Shown here one piece after another: positions 13,519 through 17,005 of a stretch of DNA of 17,005 nt. Location: assembly GCF_048595215.1 (NCBI RefSeq), contig NZ_JBMDWJ010000024.1, positions 1 through 17,005 on the forward strand. The letters run 5' to 3'. The notes under the pieces are model-generated. The model saw only the letters and a list, made by a program, of their open reading frames with translations. It made no database searches and was not told the DNA's origin. Source of the DNA: Siphonobacter sp048595215. Its GTDB lineage: Bacteria > Bacteroidota > Bacteroidia > Cytophagales > Spirosomataceae. Made by a program: the position numbers and the translations under genes. How positions within the stretch are numbered: the stretch's first letter is position 1; each line of letters opens with the position of its first letter.

Positions 13519-16224
13519 ATGGCTTTACCCTCTTTTTTTACCAGGCAGACGCTCGTGTATGGACTGCTGCTGTTGGGTATTCTGGGCTCGACTGCCTGGA
13601 TCGTTCAAGCCCCGGAGCCTGAACATCCGAAAGTCAAAAAACTCAAACTACCCGCCGGATTCAAAGCGGAACACCTCTACAGCCCTTCGGAGCAGAAGCA
13701 GGGTTCGTGGGTGGCGATGACCTTTGATGGAAAAGGCCGACTCATTACTGCCGATCAGTATGGCTACCTCTATCGCCTGGAAATCCCGCCGCTGGGAAAC
13801 CCGGATGCGAAGCCAAAGGTGGAACCCCTGCCGATTCAATTACCGGACGCCAACGTACCCGATTCGGTCAAAACGAAAGTTCGAATGGGCTACGCTCAGG
13901 GTTTACTCTGGGCTTTTAACAGCCTGTATGTCATGGTGAACCACGAGAGTGACAAGAATTTCGACAAAGGCAGCGGCCTGTATCGGCTTCAGGATACGAA
14001 TGGTGATGATCAGTTTGATAAAATTACGTTGCTGAAATCCCTGAAAGGGGAAGGGGAACACGGTCCGCATAGCTTGGTATTGGCTCCGGACAAGCAGTCC
14101 ATTTACGTCATCGCGGGAAATCATACCGACGTGCCCGAAATGAACAGCTACCGACTACCCAAAAATTGGCAGGAAGATAATCTGCTGCCCACGATTAAAG
14201 ATCCGAGAGGACACGCTGTAGACCGGATGGCACCGGGGGGCTGGATTGCTCACATCGATTCGCTGGGTTCGAACTGGGAACTCGTCGCGGCGGGTTTTCG
14301 GAACCCCTTCGATCTGGCCTTCAACGAAGCGGGCGAACTGTTTACCTACGACTCGGATATGGAATGGGATTTCGGACTGCCTTGGTATCGGCCCACCCGC
14401 ATCTGCCACGTAACGAGTGGGGCGGAGTTTGGCTGGCGAACGGGCAATGGCAAATGGCTGCCCGCGTATCCGGATAATTTACCGCCCGTCGTGAACGTTG
14501 GACAAGGCTCGCCTACGAACCTCATCCACGGAGGTTCCGCCCGTTTCCCCGAAAAATACCGGAACGCATTATTTGCTTTCGACTGGAGTTTCGGCATCAT
14601 CTATGCCGTACAGCTCAAGCCGAAAGGAGCCAGCTACGAGGCTCAACTGGAAGAATTTATTTCCGGACCGGCTCTGCCCCTGACGGATGGCCTTATTGGG
14701 CCGGATGGTGCTCTGTATTTCCTAACGGGCGGACGTCGGCTCGAATCTGATCTGTACCGGGTCTCCTATCAGGGGGCTGTGGAGGAACCTAAAGCCGTAA
14801 CCGCTTCGCTAACTTCTGAACAGCAGCTTCGCCGCCAGCTGGAGGCCTTTCACGAAAGGGCTCAGCCGCAGGCCGTAGATGTAGCCTGGCCCCACCTTAA
14901 CCATCCGGATCGGTTTGTCCGGTACGCGGCCCGTCTGGCTCTGGAGCATCAGCCCGTAGCCCAATGGCAGGAAAAAGCCTTGCAGGAATCCGATCCGCAG
15001 CGTTCGCTTCAGGCCCTGCTGGCCCTGACCCGACAGGCCCCGGCCACGCTGAAAAGTCAGGTACTCGAAGCTCTGGCAAAAATCAAATTCGAGCGACTTA
15101 ATGAAGCTCAGCAGGTAGACTGGCTTCGGGTGCATGAATTGGTACTGCTACGCCTGGGCACGCCAACGGCTTCGGAAAAAACTCGCTTACTGGCTACGTT
15201 GGAACCGTTGTACCCCGCCCGCAGTGCTGTACTCAATCGGGGCTTGAGCAAGCTACTGATCGCCCTGGAATCCCCGCAGGCAGCCCCCAAAACGCTGGCC
15301 CTGATGCGTCAGAAAGAAGAACCCGGCAGTCAGACCCTGGGCGGTATTGCCGCTACCAGTTCTTCCGATCTGATTTTACGTAATCCGCAATACGGACTGG
15401 ACATCGCCAAAATGCTGGAAAAAATGCCCCCCGCCCAGCAGACCTTTTATGCCGGGATGCTTAGTCGCCAGCAAACGGGCTGGACGTCGGAGTTACGAAA
15501 TCAGTACTTCGAATGGTTTGCCCAGGCGTTTCAGTACCAGGGTGGTCGCAGTTACATTGGGTTCATCGATAAAGCCCGGAAGATAGCCCTTTCACAGGTT
15601 CCTAAGGAGCAATTCGATCGCTATAACAAACTCTCGGGCGAAGGACTGATCGGTCGGTCGGGGAATGAATTGGCCAGCAATTACACCTTACAGGGACCGG
15701 GTCGAAACTGGAAGACCAACGACGCCCTGGCGGTGGTGGACAGTGGCCTGAACCGTCGCAATTTCGATCGGGGTAAAAATATCTACTCGGCCATTCTGTG
15801 CAGTCGGTGCCATACCCTACGGGGTGAAGGCGGTGACATTGGTCCGGACTTAACTCAGCTGGGTACCCGCTTTTCCAACAAAGATATTTTAGAAGCTATC
15901 GTTGACCCGGACAAGACGGTTTCCGATCAGTACGCTTCGACCATCTTTTCCCTGAAAAATGGCAAGTCGCTGGTAGGACGGTTGGTGAACGAAGATAAGA
16001 CCAGTTATATCATCTCGCAGAATCCGTTTGCTCCGGAGCAGGTTCAGAAGATTCCCAAGAAAAACGTTACATCTACCAAGTATTCCTCGGTGTCGATGAT
16101 GCTTCCGGGCTTGATTAATGGACTCAATGCGGAGGAACTCAAAGATCTGATGGCGTTTTTAAAGTCTTCCGGCAATCCACAACACGAAGTATATCAACCC
16201 AAAACGGCGGGTGGTAACGAATAA
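13519..16224 (+). CDS. PVC-type membrane-bound dehydrogenase: beta-propeller, helical repeats and cytochrome c
   Basis: The 901-aa protein starts with a membrane segment or signal sequence (about 10-29, LVYGLLLLGILGSTAWIV). About 40-420 is a glucose/sorbosone-dehydrogenase-like propeller: HGPHSLVLAPD with histidines 181 and 184, AAGFRNPFDLAFNEAGELFT, the signature DSDMEWDFGLPWYRPTR (278-294) and GPDGALYFLTGGRR. An EF-hand-like calcium loop, DTNGDDQFDK, lies at 159-168. About 430-720 is helical and probably HEAT-like. The C-terminal part is a c-type cytochrome: CSRCH at 761-765, with M860 or M861 in SMMLPG as possible second haem ligand. The family is predicted to oxidise sugars or alcohols in the periplasm, passing electrons to the haem; PQQ as cofactor is inferred from the fold. 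It follows susD after a stem-loop and precedes a DUF1080 gene by 7 bases. The substrate is unknown. Confidence 0.88.
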   Translation: MALPSFFTRQTLVYGLLLLGILGSTAWIVQAPEPEHPKVKKLKLPAGFKAEHLYSPSEQKQGSWVAMTFDGKGRLITADQYGYLYRLEIPPLGNPDAKPKVEPLPIQLPDANVPDSVKTKVRMGYAQGLLWAFNSLYVMVNHESDKNFDKGSGLYRLQDTNGDDQFDKITLLKSLKGEGEHGPHSLVLAPDKQSIYVIAGNHTDVPEMNSYRLPKNWQEDNLLPTIKDPRGHAVDRMAPGGWIAHIDSLGSNWELVAAGFRNPFDLAFNEAGELFTYDSDMEWDFGLPWYRPTRICHVTSGAEFGWRTGNGKWLPAYPDNLPPVVNVGQGSPTNLIHGGSARFPEKYRNALFAFDWSFGIIYAVQLKPKGASYEAQLEEFISGPALPLTDGLIGPDGALYFLTGGRRLESDLYRVSYQGAVEEPKAVTASLTSEQQLRRQLEAFHERAQPQAVDVAWPHLNHPDRFVRYAARLALEHQPVAQWQEKALQESDPQRSLQALLALTRQAPATLKSQVLEALAKIKFERLNEAQQVDWLRVHELVLLRLGTPTASEKTRLLATLEPLYPARSAVLNRGLSKLLIALESPQAAPKTLALMRQKEEPGSQTLGGIAATSSSDLILRNPQYGLDIAKMLEKMPPAQQTFYAGMLSRQQTGWTSELRNQYFEWFAQAFQYQGGRSYIGFIDKARKIALSQVPKEQFDRYNKLSGEGLIGRSGNELASNYTLQGPGRNWKTNDALAVVDSGLNRRNFDRGKNIYSAILCSRCHTLRGEGGDIGPDLTQLGTRFSNKDILEAIVDPDKTVSDQYASTIFSLKNGKSLVGRLVNEDKTSYIISQNPFAPEQVQKIPKKNVTSTKYSSVSMMLPGLINGLNAEELKDLMAFLKSSGNPQHEVYQPKTAGGNE

Positions 16225-16231
16225 TCGACCT

Positions 16232-16981
16232 ATGAAACGACACGCACGAATTACGCTCCTACTCCTCTTCGGACTTTGGATCGGTAGCCCCGAAGGCCGG
16301 GCCCAGGCCACCGAATCCGGTTTTGTACCCCTGTTGAACGGATCATCGCTGGAAGGTTGGGAAGGTGATCCCACCTACTGGCGGATCGAAAACGGTACGC
16401 TGGTGGGCGAGGTAACGCCTACTACTCTTCTGAAAACCAATACTTTTCTGATCTGGCAGCAACAGCAACCGGCGGATTTTGAATTGAAGGGTACCTTTCG
16501 GATTACGAAGGATGGGAATTCGGGCATCAATTACCGCAGTGAACGCGTTGCGGAGGTACCCTACGCCCTAAAAGGCTATCAGGCGGATATCGATGGCCAA
16601 AACAAATACACGGGGCAGAATTACGAGGAACGAGGCCGCACGACGCTCGCGTACCGGGGTCAGCAAACCCGCATCCAGCCCTTTACGCAGGGAAACGTCC
16701 GCGATCTGATTAAAAACAATGCCTGGACAATGCTGACGGTTGAGAAATCGCTGGGGGAAGCGGAAGCTCTGCAAAGCCGTATCAAAAGCGAGGATTGGAA
16801 TGAGTTTCACCTCATCGTGAAAGGAAATCGTCTGCAACATTTTATCAATGGGGTACTGATGAGTGACGTGACCGACCTGGATACGGTCAATGGCAAAAAA
16901 GCGGGTTTACTAGGGGTGCAGGTACACGTAGGTCCGCCCATGAAAGTCGAATACCGGAATCTCCGGCTAAAAACCTTGTAA
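16232..16981 (+). CDS. Secreted DUF1080 (3-keto-disaccharide hydrolase family) protein
   Basis: The ATG at 16232, 7 bases past the upstream stop, gives a signal peptide (MKRHARITLLLLFGLWIG...GRAQA); a GTG at 16211 inside the upstream gene would spoil it. The 249-aa product carries the family opening FVPLLNGSSLEGWEGDPTYW with RIENGTLVGEV, a concanavalin-like beta sandwich to the end, and the terminal pattern GLLGVQVHVGPPMKVEYRNLRLK. Members include enzymes that cleave 3-keto-glycosides, and many are uncharacterised. Its tight coupling to the dehydrogenase gene suggests it acts on that enzyme's product, which is inference. There is no visible lipobox, so it is probably free in the periplasm. 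The adjacent SusC/SusD would deliver the substrate. Confidence 0.88.
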   Translation: MKRHARITLLLLFGLWIGSPEGRAQATESGFVPLLNGSSLEGWEGDPTYWRIENGTLVGEVTPTTLLKTNTFLIWQQQQPADFELKGTFRITKDGNSGINYRSERVAEVPYALKGYQADIDGQNKYTGQNYEERGRTTLAYRGQQTRIQPFTQGNVRDLIKNNAWTMLTVEKSLGEAEALQSRIKSEDWNEFHLIVKGNRLQHFINGVLMSDVTDLDTVNGKKAGLLGVQVHVGPPMKVEYRNLRLKTL

Positions 16982-16984
16982 ACC

Positions 16985-17005
16985 ATGGCAGGAATCGATC
17001 AGCGG
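16985..17005 (+). CDS. Possible start of the next operon gene, cut by the window end
   Basis: An ATG three bases after the DUF1080 stop opens a frame MAGIDQR that runs to the edge. Spacing fits another gene of the same operon. Seven residues are too few to assign a family. Confidence 0.4.

Noticed and set aside
1..17005. CRISPR arrays, tRNA or rRNA genes
   Set aside because: No regularly spaced direct repeats and no cloverleaf or rRNA-like sequence was recognised by eye; a tRNA/CRISPR scan would settle this.

Overview
The window looks like chromosomal DNA from a Bacteroidota bacterium, most likely the Cytophagales (Spirosoma/Siphonobacter-like; the rank below phylum is inference). The evidence is a SusC/SusD pair preceded by a FecI-type sigma factor and a FecR-type anti-sigma factor, the SusD ending in ...NPGW, a Bacteroidota-type promoter element (TAnnTTTG), weak or absent Shine-Dalgarno sequences, and a moderate GC content.

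Layout. (1) 1-336 is the 3' end of a dihydrodipicolinate-synthase-family gene, closed by a near-perfect hairpin terminator. (2) 337-1253 has no convincing gene. It holds a candidate ~600 bp non-autonomous or decayed mobile element bounded by long, imperfect inverted arms (387-465 and 923-994) and packed with palindromes and copies of a CATGGAATG-containing motif. (3) 1254-3812 holds a divergent pair linked to pyridoxal phosphate (PLP): a MocR/PdxR-type GntR-aminotransferase regulator on the minus strand and a YggS/PLPBP PLP-homeostasis protein on the plus strand. (4) 3978-6441 is a peroxide-defence module: an OxyR regulator with both redox cysteines, converging on a clade-3-type haem catalase, with one shared bidirectional terminator. 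(5) 6709-16981 is a plus-strand cell-surface-signalling and nutrient-uptake locus: ECF sigma factor (TTG start), FecR anti-sigma factor, SusC-type TonB-dependent receptor with an N-terminal STN signalling domain, SusD lipoprotein, a 901-aa beta-propeller/helical-repeat/cytochrome c dehydrogenase of the 'PVC-type' family, and a secreted DUF1080 (3-keto-disaccharide hydrolase family) protein. A further gene may begin at 16985.

How the genes may work together. Substrate binding at SusC/SusD should be relayed by the STN domain to FecR, releasing the sigma factor to transcribe the susC operon; the large stem-loop after susD may lower expression of the enzymes relative to the transporter. The enzyme pair (a haem-linked dehydrogenase plus a DUF1080 protein) suggests oxidation of an imported glycoside followed by cleavage of the keto-glycoside, rather than ordinary glycoside hydrolysis. 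No classical glycoside hydrolase is visible in the window. This oxidative-cleavage reading is the most interesting hypothesis here and is inference from domain content. The OxyR/catalase and PLP modules look like ordinary housekeeping neighbours.
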